NCBI GenBank assembly: GCA_025345505.1
Contig: JANVCC010000076.1
Coordinates: forward strand, 8,429,151-8,493,150
Length of the DNA stretch: 64,000 nt
From: Todiramphus chloris collaris
Lineage: Eukaryota; Chordata; Aves; Coraciiformes; Alcedinidae
Direction: 5' to 3'
Part shown: positions 23,467 to 34,503 of the stretch, piece by piece
Layout of the letters: each line of letters opens with the position of its first letter
Numbering within the stretch: the first letter of the stretch is position 1
Notes under the pieces: model-generated
What the model saw: only the letters and a program-made list of their open reading frames with translations
Told to the model about the DNA's origin: nothing
The model's database searches: none
Made by a program: the position numbers and the translations under genes

Positions 23467-25689
23467 CAGTGCCATTGCTTGCCATGAGCAGGAGATGGTG
23501 GAGAAAGCACCAAATCTAAACCAGCAGATGAGCTTCAACAAGAACACAAGGAGATGATACTGTCCCATGAAGGAGGATGCAGTTCAGCTGTAGCCTATAG
23601 CAGATGCTAAAGGTTTATGCAGATTAAAAAAATTAAAGATCTTGATAGCTTCTTCTGTTGGAAGCTGTTACACTATGAGAGCTTCTCTACATGTGCCATG
23701 GCCACAATGAATGATGCATTGTTCATGAAATGTTTCCAAACCTTCAAATAAAGATTTCTTTAAGACATTGTGTTCTGGATAATTCAGAATAGTTCAGGAT
23801 TTAGTCACGAAGTGGTGAAAGGTCAGCTAGTGTTTCAGAGGTGTACAGAAAAGGTTGTAGCTGGTGCTGCATTCTGGGGTCTCTTGACATGCACAAAACT
23901 TACAGGAAAAAAATGATGGAATTTTGTGCACAGTCTGGTCTTAAAAAGCCCTTGTGAGATGCTGTTACTTCTTTTCATGCCTCAAATGGTTTTGGAGACA
24001 GGTGTCCCCCTTGTGAATGTGGAGGTGCTCAAGTAAGATGACTTATTGCCAGTACAGAAAGTCATCTTCCCAATTCAGCTCTTCCTCATGAAACCAGAGT
24101 CTCTGTTCTGTTAGGACCACTGTGCATTCGTCTCCTGTCATTTGTCTCTCATATCTCTAGCTGCAACCTTCTTCTCTTTCATGAAGAGACAATCAGTGGT
24201 GTTCTGGAAGTCCAACTGCGTGTTGAGATGGGGAGGGAAGAAAAGCAGAAATCTTCTGATGCCCTCTGATGACGTGAGGAAGCCTGGAAGCACGTGATTA
24301 ATAGAATGTACCAAAACCAGTCAATAAATTAGGCTTCCTCTGTTTCCCATTTTCCTTCTGATCCGTTAATGGATACCAGTGGACAGATTATTGTTGCAAG
24401 TTTGTAGTTGTGTTTCCAGAGTTAAGTCTCATCCTGCGCTGCTGTCTTGCATCTCAGAGCTCCTCCAGCAGGTCAGGTGCCTTACCCTGACCGTGCTCTT
24501 CAGAGCCAGAAAAAAATTTGTGTTTTGGGTTTGTTGGGGATTTTTTCCCTCCTTTGAGACACCCTAATTTCCAGTCTTAATTGTGACTAACTTTTACTTT
24601 CTTCTGAGTGTTAACCTAAGCTTTTCCTTTTTTGATGGTTACACTAGTTGAGCTTATGAAGAGCAAACTTCCCATTTAAATTACCTACTGTATTATTGCT
24701 TTCTGTTACTATGGGAAGCACTTCAGGGGATGCAATCAGTTACAAGTTGTCTTTATAGCTGCATCAGAATGGCAGTTAAGAGTCCACTTAACATTCAGCC
24801 ACTGCCCCTTAGGTACCTTTCTTCTCCAGCTTCACCTCAACTCTAGGCAAAGTTGGTCTCAAGCGCACGTCTTGACAGCTGGTACCACCAGGTCACCATG
24901 TAATATCTGGCAATATTATGTTTTTATTATTCTATTGTATCAAACCTTGTCATCCTTTGCGGTGTGATGCCGTGATCCTTTTCAGTAGCAGAGTTGTTCG
25001 TGAAGTTCATGAAGTGCTGTGGTCACTGGGAACTGCGCTGAACAGGATTTGTGCTGAGATGGCTCCTTGAGGAGTGGAACTAGTAATTAGTTTTTTTTAT
25101 CCTGATAAAATTCCTTTGGTCTGAACTGTTGTAGACACCGCCCCAGATAGCCCCTGACAATTCCAGGATTCTTGTGTTTGGTCCCAGTCATCTTCACAGT
25201 CATTGTTTTGTATGGTCATCCCATCAAATGACTCTTTGGCCTTGGAGGTCTGGAACATAACTCTTGCAGAAACTGCTCACACTTTTACATAAAGTTTGGC
25301 ACAGTTTGCGTTTTGATTAAAAATGGATCTTGCACTGAATTTTATCTCGATCTCCGCCCCCCCCCCCTTTTTTTTTCCCTGTGCTTGTGAATTTTCTGAC
25401 ACTTTCCATGGCTATGACTTGAAATGAATATGCCCAGAGCTTGCCAGATTGCTTGTTATCCGCTTCTGTTCACAGGTGTTAGGTTTTTGTCCCCATGTCA
25501 ATAACTTGAATATATTTTTCCTGGCTGTTACAAATATATAGTGAAGGAGGGGAAAAAAAATCTCAAATTTATTCTAGTGGCTTCTTATGTAGAGCCTTCT
25601 TTCAGCTTTGTAGGCTTCAAACCCAGAGGCCCTTCTGCTGGCTCAGTTCCTTCAGAAAAGCAACTTGCCTGTGTGTGTTTCCAGTGAGA

Positions 25690-25868
25690 AACCCATTGAA
25701 ACAGGCTGCCCAGGGAACTGGTGCAGCCCTCATCCTTGGAGGGGTTTAAAAGTTGTGGGGATGTGGTGCTGAGGGGCATGGTTTAGTGGTGACCTGGCAG
25801 TGCTGGGTTAATGGCTGGACTCAATCATCTTAAAGGTTTCTTCCAACCAAAATGGTTCTGTGAGGCAC
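25690..25868 (+). repeat. CR1 3' fragment (lineage C), sense
   Basis: About 180 bp with 'gaaacaggctgcccagggaa' and 'gacctggcagtgctgggtta'. Confidence 0.8.
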
Positions 25869-26152
25869 TGAAAGCCTTCAGATGGTGCCAGTCCCAAGCT
25901 ACCTGATATTCTTGTATTCACCCTTTTCTAGTGGTGTAAGAATCAGAAACAGTGATTTGAATGATCTCTGTGCATGTGCTTTCTTGGCATGGTTGTAATT
26001 GCAGTGACAGTCAGCATCTGTTACGGATTTCACGAAGATGAACAAACAAGAGCTTGTTTTTGCTGACTATTAGTACCATGCGGTAACTCTTACATCAGTG
26101 TCCTACTGAGGACAAGGCAGCTTACAGCTTTTGTGTGTGCTCGAGTCTTGAA

Positions 26153-26215
26153 TACATCATAGAATCATTTACATTGAAAAGACTGTTAAGATTGAGCCCA
26201 GACTCTCATATCAAT
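26153..26215 (-). repeat. short antisense CR1-like tail
   Basis: 'catagaatcatttacattga' followed by 'gactgttaagattgagccca' matches a degraded reversed CR1 end. Confidence 0.5.
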
Positions 26216-26987
26216 CCCACAGCAAGCCATGACTAACAGGAGAGAAAGACCTCATGGCCAAGACTTGAGTGTGAGTGTAAGATGACTGCCTTGGAACCGG
26301 GATTGCTCACAGAGGCAATAGAAACTGATATTGCACGAGTGTTGCCTGTGACCTTTGAGCTCTTCTGTATGATTTTCTCGCTGGGGTTTCTAGATGGTGT
26401 CTAGCTCTCGAGGTCTGAAGAAATCTTGAGTGCGCTGCCCAAACCCCTTTCTTGCTGTAGTGCTGGATGAAACGGGAACTTGTCAGTACTGAGATATTTA
26501 TAGAATATTTTTCTACCCACAATCCTGGTTCCTAGACACAAGCTGTTACCAAGTAAGTGTTTGGTTCTGGGAATTGAACCTTTTTCCGTAGCCTGTCTTT
26601 TCAAAGCCTGACCATTAGGTGTGAGCTCCTTTGTGCAGAAAAAAACCTTTATGGGAGGGGGAAGAAACGTACACCAAATGTCTAGGATTTCAGCTTGGGT
26701 TCAGATGATCTTTCTGATAAGGCTTTTGATTTCAGCCAGTTCAGTTGAGGATGGGAGTGAAGTTTAGTAATTTTTGCACTGAGTTTTCTGTTTTTCTTGA
26801 ATAAAAATGCAGGGAGTTAACTGCTGTCTTATTAACTTGCAGCAGGCATGCTTATCTTCTTTGTTCTTTGTTAAATATGAGCTGGCATGTGTTAGACTGC
26901 GTTAGCGTTCGCTCTTTGGGACTTCAGTGCTTTCTAAATTTGGCACCGCTAAGCCGGTGCCCTGTTTGCTTGAATCAATTGGGGCTG

Positions 26988-27405
26988 CTATTTTTAGCAA
27001 CAAAAGGGAATTGAAATAGCAATTTTCTTTCCGTGTAATAGATCCCCAAGAGGAATACTGATGCAAGCTTTCTGTCATCCCATATCCCCCCCCCCCCCTT
27101 CCTTCTCCCCCCCAAAGCACTCAGACGAAAGGCAGCTGTCACGGTTTGCGGCTGTATTAATCTTTAATCAATCGAGTGTTTTCTGCATTCAGGTGTTCGG
27201 GGAGAGCGCGGGGGGGGGGAAAGGGTCACGCTGAGGATCTGCCTAGAATAACTAAGCGCTCGGGCATGGTCTGTGCAGGCAGAATTTGTGGGTGACGGCA
27301 GGGATAGACAGAGCGGCTAAAAATAGCATTTGCTTCCAGTGTTTCTCCCGTCTATTTTTTGATGCTTGATTTTGATAAGGTTGATTGGGCTCTTACTAAA
27401 AATAG
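26988..27405. promoter_or_regulatory. candidate enhancer: three perfect MEF2 sites plus E-box
   Basis: CTATTTTTAG at 26988-26997 and CTAAAAATAG at 27317-27326 and 27396-27405 all match YTAWWWWTAR exactly. A CAGCTG E-box lies at 27133-27138. Three sites in 418 bp, with no recognisable repeat in the surrounding 500 bp, make this the strongest motif cluster in the introns. MEF2 plus CAGCTG suggests muscle-type activity; conservation and target gene are unknown. Confidence 0.4.
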
Positions 27406-28749
27406 CTGTTCCTAGCAAGCTGAGGACAAAAAGTAGAGTATTTTTAACTGGCGCAAACCAAAGTACTTTTGTTGGCTGGAGATAATCTAGAAGCTCTGTA
27501 TTGGTCAAATGTCAGTGATTTATATAAATCTGTAATAAGTGAAGCGCTGCTTGATGCCAAGCAGGGATAGTCTTTTCTCCCTTTGCCAGCTTTTGTTTTC
27601 CCCAGGAGCTGTCATATTCTTGATATAGCTTCTGTGTGTTGTAGCAGAAGAATCTAGAGTCTTCAGTTATTTATGTGTTGTACTTTAAACCTCTGCTAAG
27701 GTTAGCTGTGCGGAGAAGTTCCTCTCAACCATCTTCCTTGAACAAGCTACACTCAGTTCCTGGCTTGCTCTTCACGTCGATGCCTGCTAGAGCTGGGTGC
27801 TGTGTTGTGGCAGACCCTCGCTTGTGTCTGCGTTCGGTCTCGCAGGGCAGGGATGGCCCTTCCCTGGGAGTGGAGGACGTGGCTGAGAGACTAGCTCTGC
27901 AGTGGCCATTTTAACTACACATCTGACTGCCTCTCGGGAACTCACAGATGTCTTTAGCTCTGGTTTTTGGCAGGAAGAGCATAGGTATTCCCAGACTGCT
28001 GAACCTGTGTCTTTCCAGGGGGAATGACATCACAGTGCCTTGTTCTCCTTCCCAGGTAACAATGTGGGCAAGGCTCTGAAAGATGGCCTAAAAACTCTCA
28101 CTTTTCTTAACAAAACCAGCAAAATAGCTGATGGGCTGTGAATTTGTGGTTTGAAGAGGCTCATTGAGAACACTCGTGACAGTTGTTAGCTTCCTTGTGC
28201 AGGTAGTCAAAGGAGGGCAAGGAGTGTGCTGGGTGCTGCTTGCTCGCAGCAATGTGGCTAAAAGTATTGCACGCTTTATCACCATGGGGCATCTCGGAAG
28301 CTTATTTTGCTGCAGAAAGCGTGTGTTTATATGTGAAGGCAGGCTTGATCTCTCTAAGCTTTGTCTTCCCTGTCATCTAACCTTGAACTGGGGAGTCACG
28401 AAGCTATAATCTTATTTTGGTGTGATTGCTCTGCAGAACTGTAGCTGAATCTTCTATGCTCGCTATTGCTCGCTCTGTGTCAATGCCGGTCCTTGCTCCT
28501 GTCAGGAGACAGAGGATTTTTACATGCCTGCCTCATGGGACTTTATTGCACCATTTTTTGCTGTTGTTTTAACATGTCCCAGCTGCTTCAGAAGCAGATA
28601 AAAATGTCCTTTCTGGGCCTTGAATATTCATTTCATTCACAAAATGGACAGTTGTAGCCTGCTGGGTGCTGTTTTTGACTGGATGTAGAAGGGTAGTTGG
28701 CTTTTTTTTTTTAACAAGGGGCTATGTTTATCCTGTTTAAGAAAGGATG

Positions 28750-29214
28750 TGATCCTGTTGGAGCGGGGCCAGAGGAGGCCACAGCAATGATTTGAGGGCT
28801 GGAACCCCTCTGCTGTGAGGCCAGGCTGAGAGAGCTGGGGTTGTTCAGCCTGGAGAAGAGAAGGCTCTGGGGAGACCTTATTGTGGCCTTCCAGTATCTG
28901 AAGGGTGCCCACAAGAAAGATGGGGAGGAATTTTTTACAAGGGCTTATAGTGATAGGGTGAGGGGTAATGGCTTCAAACTGGAAGAGGAGATTAGAAATG
29001 AGGAAGAAGTTCTTTGATCAGAGGGTCGTGAGATACTGGCAAAGGTTGCCCAGGGAAGCTGTGGATGCTCCATCACTGGGTGTGTTCAAGACCAGGTTGG
29101 ATGGGGCTTTCAGCAACCTGCTCTAGGGGGAGGTGACCCCGTCCATGGCAGGGGCTTTGGGACTAGATGATCCTTGAGGTCCCTTCCAATTCAAACCATT
29201 TTGTGATTCTCTGA
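28750..29214 (+). repeat. CR1 LINE 3' fragment (lineage A variant), sense
   Basis: Longer than its relative at 10256. It starts 'ctgttggagcggggccagag' and ends at the same ttgtgattctct tail. Its last 156 bp fall in the 98%-identical block. Confidence 0.85.
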
Positions 29215-29557
29215 TAATCTGCAGAGCTGGGATGAGAGTCTCTGCTCCAGAAGGGCTGATGGTAACTCTCTCTACTGGGCATGACTTAGATGGTGTGGAA
29301 TAAGAGGTGGATGATATCCTGGGTTCAGCTTGGGTTAATTATTACCAGCAGGTGCTGGCCTGGTGAGTGGGAGGGTCAGAGGCAGGATAAATAACTGAAC
29401 CAGGCAATGGGATGGTTGGTACCATACTGATGTCATGGCCCTGTGTAAGGGGAGGGCTGGCACAGGGAGGGGGTGCCTGTTTTCAGCTTGCTTCAGTGCA
29501 GCTGCAGGAGGGAAAGCTGGTGTCTCAGGCACAGGTAGAGCCTTCCTGGCTTCTACT
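29059..29557 (+). repeat. 499-bp dispersed duplicate, copy 2
   Basis: Partner of 10461-10959 at a constant offset of 18598 bp, 9 substitutions and no indels. It ends abruptly inside the LTR sequence. Confidence 0.9.
29312..29557 (+). mobile_element. truncated LTR (5' 246 bp only)
   Basis: Equivalent to the first 246 bp of the LTR at 10714. The part with the polyadenylation signal and the ACCACGACA end is missing. Directly after it, 29568-29590 (ttctatgattctgtcgttct and on) resembles a CR1 octamer tail. Confidence 0.75.
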
Positions 29558-31284
29558 ACTCACTTTGTTCTATGATTCTGTCGTTCTGTGTACCTCTTAA
29601 GTGGTGGATGTTTTCTAGGTGACTTCTTATTTGGGAAGGCAAAATCCTTCTCCTTCTGGAGATAAGTCTGTCATTTTAGCCCCTGAAGTCAGGTACTACT
29701 AGGCAAATTAATCTCCTAGACTGAAGTCACTGGCTGCTTACACACCATGTTTCACAGGCTTGGTCTGTGGCGGATGGCTTCTGTATAGGCAATGGCAGTC
29801 GAAAGATCTCCAGTCCCATCTGTGGGCAGATGATGCTCCATCCTGCTGTTTGTTTGGAGACCTTAGTACTACACTGAAAGTTTGTTTGCACACTTACATG
29901 TCCAAAGCGTTGTTGGGTTCAAAGTCACCTACACTTATCCAGTGTCCAGTAGTGACTAGCACCAATGGTGATTTTAAGTGTTTTACCAGCTTTCCTGCTT
30001 GTTGTCTACTGTTTTAAATAGGATTGAGGGTCAGTTGGAATATAAGACTGTTCATGCACAAGTGAAATGAAAACTGGGAGTAGAGGATAAACCCCTTGCA
30101 CACAGATAATGGGTTATAACCCGTGATACCAATGATTTTGCTAGTCCTGCCAGTCAAGAAAGTGTCATTGTGTAGAAGAGCAAGAGGTGTTCCTTTTGGT
30201 GTGCTGGGCTTGCTAGGGCCAGGCTGTGTGCACTCTGAATCTGAACAGGAGGCTTCGGGCAGGGTTTTCAGAATGCAGAAAAGATGCTGTAGTCTTGCAC
30301 ATGTCAGCTCTGTGCCTGTATGTAGGCTACTTTCAAATAAAGCTTTTCTTAGGATGGGAATCTGTTCTGGATACAGTCTAGTGATTTGGGGAAATACCTC
30401 ATGTCCAGAGCTGCTGCAGTCTGGCTAGAGGTAACTTCTTGGGGTAGAACATCTCCAGCCTGATGCAAGTGTGTATAGTGATTTATTAAGAGTGAGCTGT
30501 TTTCGGAGTATCTCATGTTACTGGACACCTTTGCTTATTTTTCTTCCCCTTTCCCCCTTCAAGATAGATTTTGTCTTCTTTGCCTTAAAATCAGCCAGCG
30601 CTTCAACACAAGCTTCCATTCAGGCAAACTTTTATTTGGTGGGCTCGTGCAAGAGCTGCCTGGGCACTCTTCTCACTTCTCTTCTGGAAGAGACGGCAGA
30701 TGGATGAAGTGGGAAGCAACTTCAGTTAGTCTGACTACTGAGTAAATGTGTATCATCACACTTCCGAGTTGGTGTCGCTTTCTTCTACAGACAATTACTC
30801 ATTCCTACCCTTCTTGCTTTGCCTGCTCTAAGCTCTGCCAGCTGCAGTCGGTTTGTAACTGTTGTTGGAAGGCAGTCTGTAGGAGAAACAATTTAAAAGC
30901 TTCATCCCTGCTTGGAGTTAAACTAGCTTTGGCATATCAAGTTGATAGGAAGAAGTTAGTTAACTGCTCCAGAGCTGTGCCAGTTTAAAACTACAACATT
31001 TGACTCTGGAGTGGAAGCTAGAGATGAAAGTAATCACTGTGAAAATTGTGACTTGCTAATGCACAAGTCTTAATAAAGCCTCTTTTAAAAAACAAACCCA
31101 AACATATTGTTCTTCCCTTCCCCATAACATGTACACTTTAGGTAATCTAAAAAGTGGAGGAAATACCTTTGAGCCCACCAGTGCTTTGGCTACCCACCAG
31201 ACTGCTCACTAGCATCCCAGAAATGGGCAGTGACCACAGCTCCCTGGCTGGATTGGGTATGGCACAGCACAGTACAAGCCTGTT

Positions 31285-31440
31285 AGTGCAGAGGGGTGGT
31301 CAATGCCCCATCCCTGGAACCATCCAGGTGAGGTTGGCCACCTGCTCTAGTTGCAGATGTCCCTGCTCCCTGCAGGGGGTTGGACTGGGTGACCTTTAAG
31401 GGTCCCTTCCAACCCAAGCCCCACTATGATTCTGTGATTA
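31285..31440 (+). repeat. CR1 3' tail fragment (lineage A), sense
   Basis: 'ggtggtcaatgccccatccc' to 'cactatgattctgtgatta', with a deletion of the 'agggctctgagcaa' section. Confidence 0.8.
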
Positions 31441-31638
31441 CTGTATGTTTCTCCTAGCAGACCTCTGGTGCTGATCTCGATGGCCTCTGCACCAGTGCAG
31501 CCACTGATGGGAAGTTCACTTGCTTAAACCAGGTGGGAGCTGAGCCAGGCAGCTTCTCTTGAAGGGCCTTAGGAAGAGAAATGTGGACTGAAAAAAAGGT
31601 GGGTTTTAGGTTATATTTTTGGAAAGCGGCCCTTCTAC

Positions 31639-31657
31639 TGTGTGTGTGTGTGTGTGT
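31639..31657 (+). repeat. (TG)9 microsatellite
   Basis: Uninterrupted TG dinucleotides. Confidence 0.9.
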
Positions 31658-32408
31658 TGTTAATGATGATTTGGAGCAGGAGACCAAGATATCCTTCTCA
31701 AAGTGGAGCTACTAATGAAATAATGGTATTAGCGCCTTTTTGTGAGAAGGCACCTGTTTCCTTTATTGCTAAGAAAAGCTATCTGCATCCTTTGTTCTGA
31801 TGCCTGTACCTTTATTGGTTTGCTTCTGCTGCAGGTAATGTGTATCAGCTAGTGTTTGTTTATGTAGGGGATGGCTCAATTTTATTTTTTAATTTCCCTG
31901 ATAGAATTTTCTGTCATTTGTCTGTATCAGGTTTGTTTAAACTGCTGAAGTTCTGTTCTCTGGGGGGGTACTTTAACCCCTGGACTCCAGGTTATTTTCA
32001 TTTCAAGTAGAGACTAAAAAGGGAGGAACTGTCCTGTTACTACTACTTCAGTTAGAAGTCCCTGGTCTTCAGCTTCTTAAGTCTCATGCTCCAGCTGATT
32101 CTATTACAATTTACCTAAGCAATGGGTTCCACAAATGAGCTAAATATCCTTGACTGAAATTGTACTTGTGCTTTAATAAGCCTTTAAAGTGCTAGAGCTG
32201 CTTTCCAGAGTCCCTGCCTTATGGATCATGCACTCTCAGCTGTAGCTGCTGGATACTGAACAACTCGTGGTATCAGAAAACAGTATTTTAAAATGCTGAG
32301 CTTGTTATCTGGGAATAAAGGGATTAAGTCCATAAATTTAAAATTGGAGGGAGGCAAAATGATCTATATGTGTTACAAGGAATGGCTGTTCTTTATGTAG
32401 CTTGATAA

Positions 32409-32624
32409 ATCCCAGAATCCCAGCATGGTAGGGGTTGGAAGGGACCTCTGGAGATCATGTCATCCAACCCCCCTGCACCAGCAGGGTCACCCAGAGCAGG
32501 GGGCCCAGGATCGCATTGTCCGGGTGGGTTTGGAATCTCTCCAGAGAAGGAGACTCCACAGCCTCTCTGGGCAGCCTGGGCCAGGCTCTGCCACCCTCAC
32601 AGCAAATAAGTTTTTTCTGGTATT
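32409..32624 (-). repeat. CR1 3' fragment (lineage B), antisense
   Basis: 'cccagaatcccagcatggta' to 'accctcacagcaaataag'. About 215 bp and close to the lineage consensus, so probably among the younger copies. Confidence 0.85.
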
Positions 32625-34121
32625 TTCTTCTTCCCCAGGATCTGCTGGTTTTGTCATTTGGACCCTTGCTTGACCTTTGTATACGTGGGTTTTTCTGTAG
32701 CACAACTGTTACTCACACTTCCCTCATTACAGCTGGGTAGGAAGTGGAAAAATGGTGTGACATGGACACTTGTATTTTCCATAATGTTCACCGAGGCTGG
32801 CAGTGCAGCAGCTACAACTCCTTTTACTAGCCAGAGCATCCTGCACGTGTGTTACGTGTTAGTGTGATAACAGCACAGTCCTTATCATGCTGGACCTGTG
32901 GCATCTTGCAAAGAAACCTCGAAACCAGGGAAGGGATAAATGTATGGCATCTATGGGCATCTGCAAATCAGGCCACTCAGGCTTGAGCAGGATCCTTGCT
33001 GGTGGCTTCATTGCTTGCTATTACTTCTACTTGGTATTATTTATACCTAGCTGGCCCAGAACCTGTAGTGGTTACAGTGTTTCCTTGCTGTTAGTATTCA
33101 AACAGAAATATTCTGGCTGTGGTTTGCATGCCAACTGTTGTGGGTAATCTGCAAGCAGTGACTAATCATGTCATCTGCAAACACGTCTCCTTCTGCTGCC
33201 CTGAAGAGAATTTATTGCTGAATCCCAGTGCAGGATGACACCTCTGCCTGCTCTGAGGCTCGCTCAGGTAGAGGTTGGCTTGAGGGTTGAACCAACAGTC
33301 TCAGTTAATTGTTCTGCAGCATTAAACAGAAATAAATATCCAGTATATTCTGTAGCCACTTGGAGAGTGAGAACAGAGACAGATGAATGAACGGAGGGCT
33401 AAATGAATACAGGTGTTGAGGTGCAGGCAGTGGGTTGGGGAAGGAAGAGGTGAGAGAAAGAGAAGTGATGCTGAATGTGCCTGCTTAAAAAGTAGTTAGG
33501 AAAGCATATTCTGGATGGAGGAATTGCTGGCTAGTGAGCAAAGTGTGATGATCAGCTACTGGTGTGGCGAGGGCCCTGAATAATCTGTCAAACTAATGGC
33601 CATGTTGAGTCATTCAGAGCTTCTCAGCATGTGGGAAAGAATCCTAGAAAGACTTGAGGCTTGACACAGATCCCAGTCACCCACCAGTGAGAAAGTTTAA
33701 GGTCTAGAATCCCAGCTTGCAACTGATGGCTGCACCAGTCACTCTTGCCTGCTGCTGGTAAGCATATTGGTCACAGGGATCTGAAACCTACTGGAGAGTC
33801 ACTAGCACAGACCTGTGGCCTGTGTCCTAAAATATTTGTTTTACTGGGTGCTTAAAGGCTTTAAGATACTTTTTATTTTACTACATACTTAAAACTATCT
33901 TGAGAGATAGTTTAATAGTCATTTAACTTTTTGGGTTATTTTTTTTAGTTTAATGACTTGGGAATCTCTCTTAGTTTGCAAAGCTTCTGAAGTGTAGCAG
34001 GCCAAAGGAGTGGCCTGAGAAAGAGGGCCGAATGATTCTTGGAACAACTGTTGGCCTCTGAACTCCATCTCTTCCTCCCTTACATATGGAAAGGTTTTGG
34101 TGCAAGTTCTCTGAGATGTAT

Positions 34122-34316
34122 TCACAGAATCCCAGAAGGGTGCGGGTTGGAAGGGACCTCTGGAGATCGATCACCTTCTCCAACTCCCCTGCTCCAGCAG
34201 GATTGACCAGAGCAGGGGGCCCAAGGTCACATTGTCCAGGTGGGTTTGGAATCTCTGCAGAGGAGACGACTCCACAGTCTTTCTGGGCAGCCTGGGCCAG
34301 GCTCCATCATTCTCAA
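34122..34316 (-). repeat. CR1 3' fragment (lineage B), antisense, next to exon 2
   Basis: 'cacagaatcccagaagggtg' to 'gggcagcctgggccaggctc'. It ends about 140 bp before the exon 2 acceptor. Confidence 0.85.
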
Positions 34317-34456
34317 ATGACAGTTGTACACCTGTTCTCAATACAGATGTGTCTCTTGGCTGGAACAAGGACATTAATAGCCTACTAGGGAACACACATT
34401 CCAGTTATTTCTGTGAAGGAACTAATGTATACTGTTTTTTTTTTCTTTTTTTTCAG

Positions 34457-34503
34457 TTGTCACAGGAGCTACTGATGGGATTGGAAAAGCCTATGCAGAA
34501 CAG
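34457..34503 (+). CDS. HSD17B12: HSD17B12 exon 2 (residues 59-74)
   Basis: A 47-nt exon encoding VVTGATDGIGKAYAEQ. Residues 61-68 form the TGxxxGxG dinucleotide-binding motif of classical SDR enzymes (Thr61, Gly62, Gly66, Gly68), which contacts NADPH. The matching vertebrate segment differs only by conservative changes. The acceptor is a strong T-rich tract followed by CAG ending at 34456; the donor is CAG|GTAAGA at 34504. The reading frame is fixed by joining exon 1: g plus tt completes Val59. The exon ends in phase 0. Very small size makes it easy for gene predictors to miss. Confidence 0.95.

Larger units (their letters stand above)
2081..34456 (+). other. HSD17B12: HSD17B12 intron 1 (32.4 kb)
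   Basis: GT at 2081, AG at 34455-34456. A long first intron is normal for this gene. Besides the CR1s, LTR, CpG island and motif clusters listed separately, these stretches hold nothing I can name: 3650-5016, 6751-8700, 11181-12640, 14900-16930, 17038-20228, 21036-22675, 23467-25690, 27410-28750, 29591-31285, 31436-32408 and 32625-34121. They are unique-looking AT-leaning intronic DNA with short T-rich tracts and no splice-supported exons. Confidence 0.9.
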
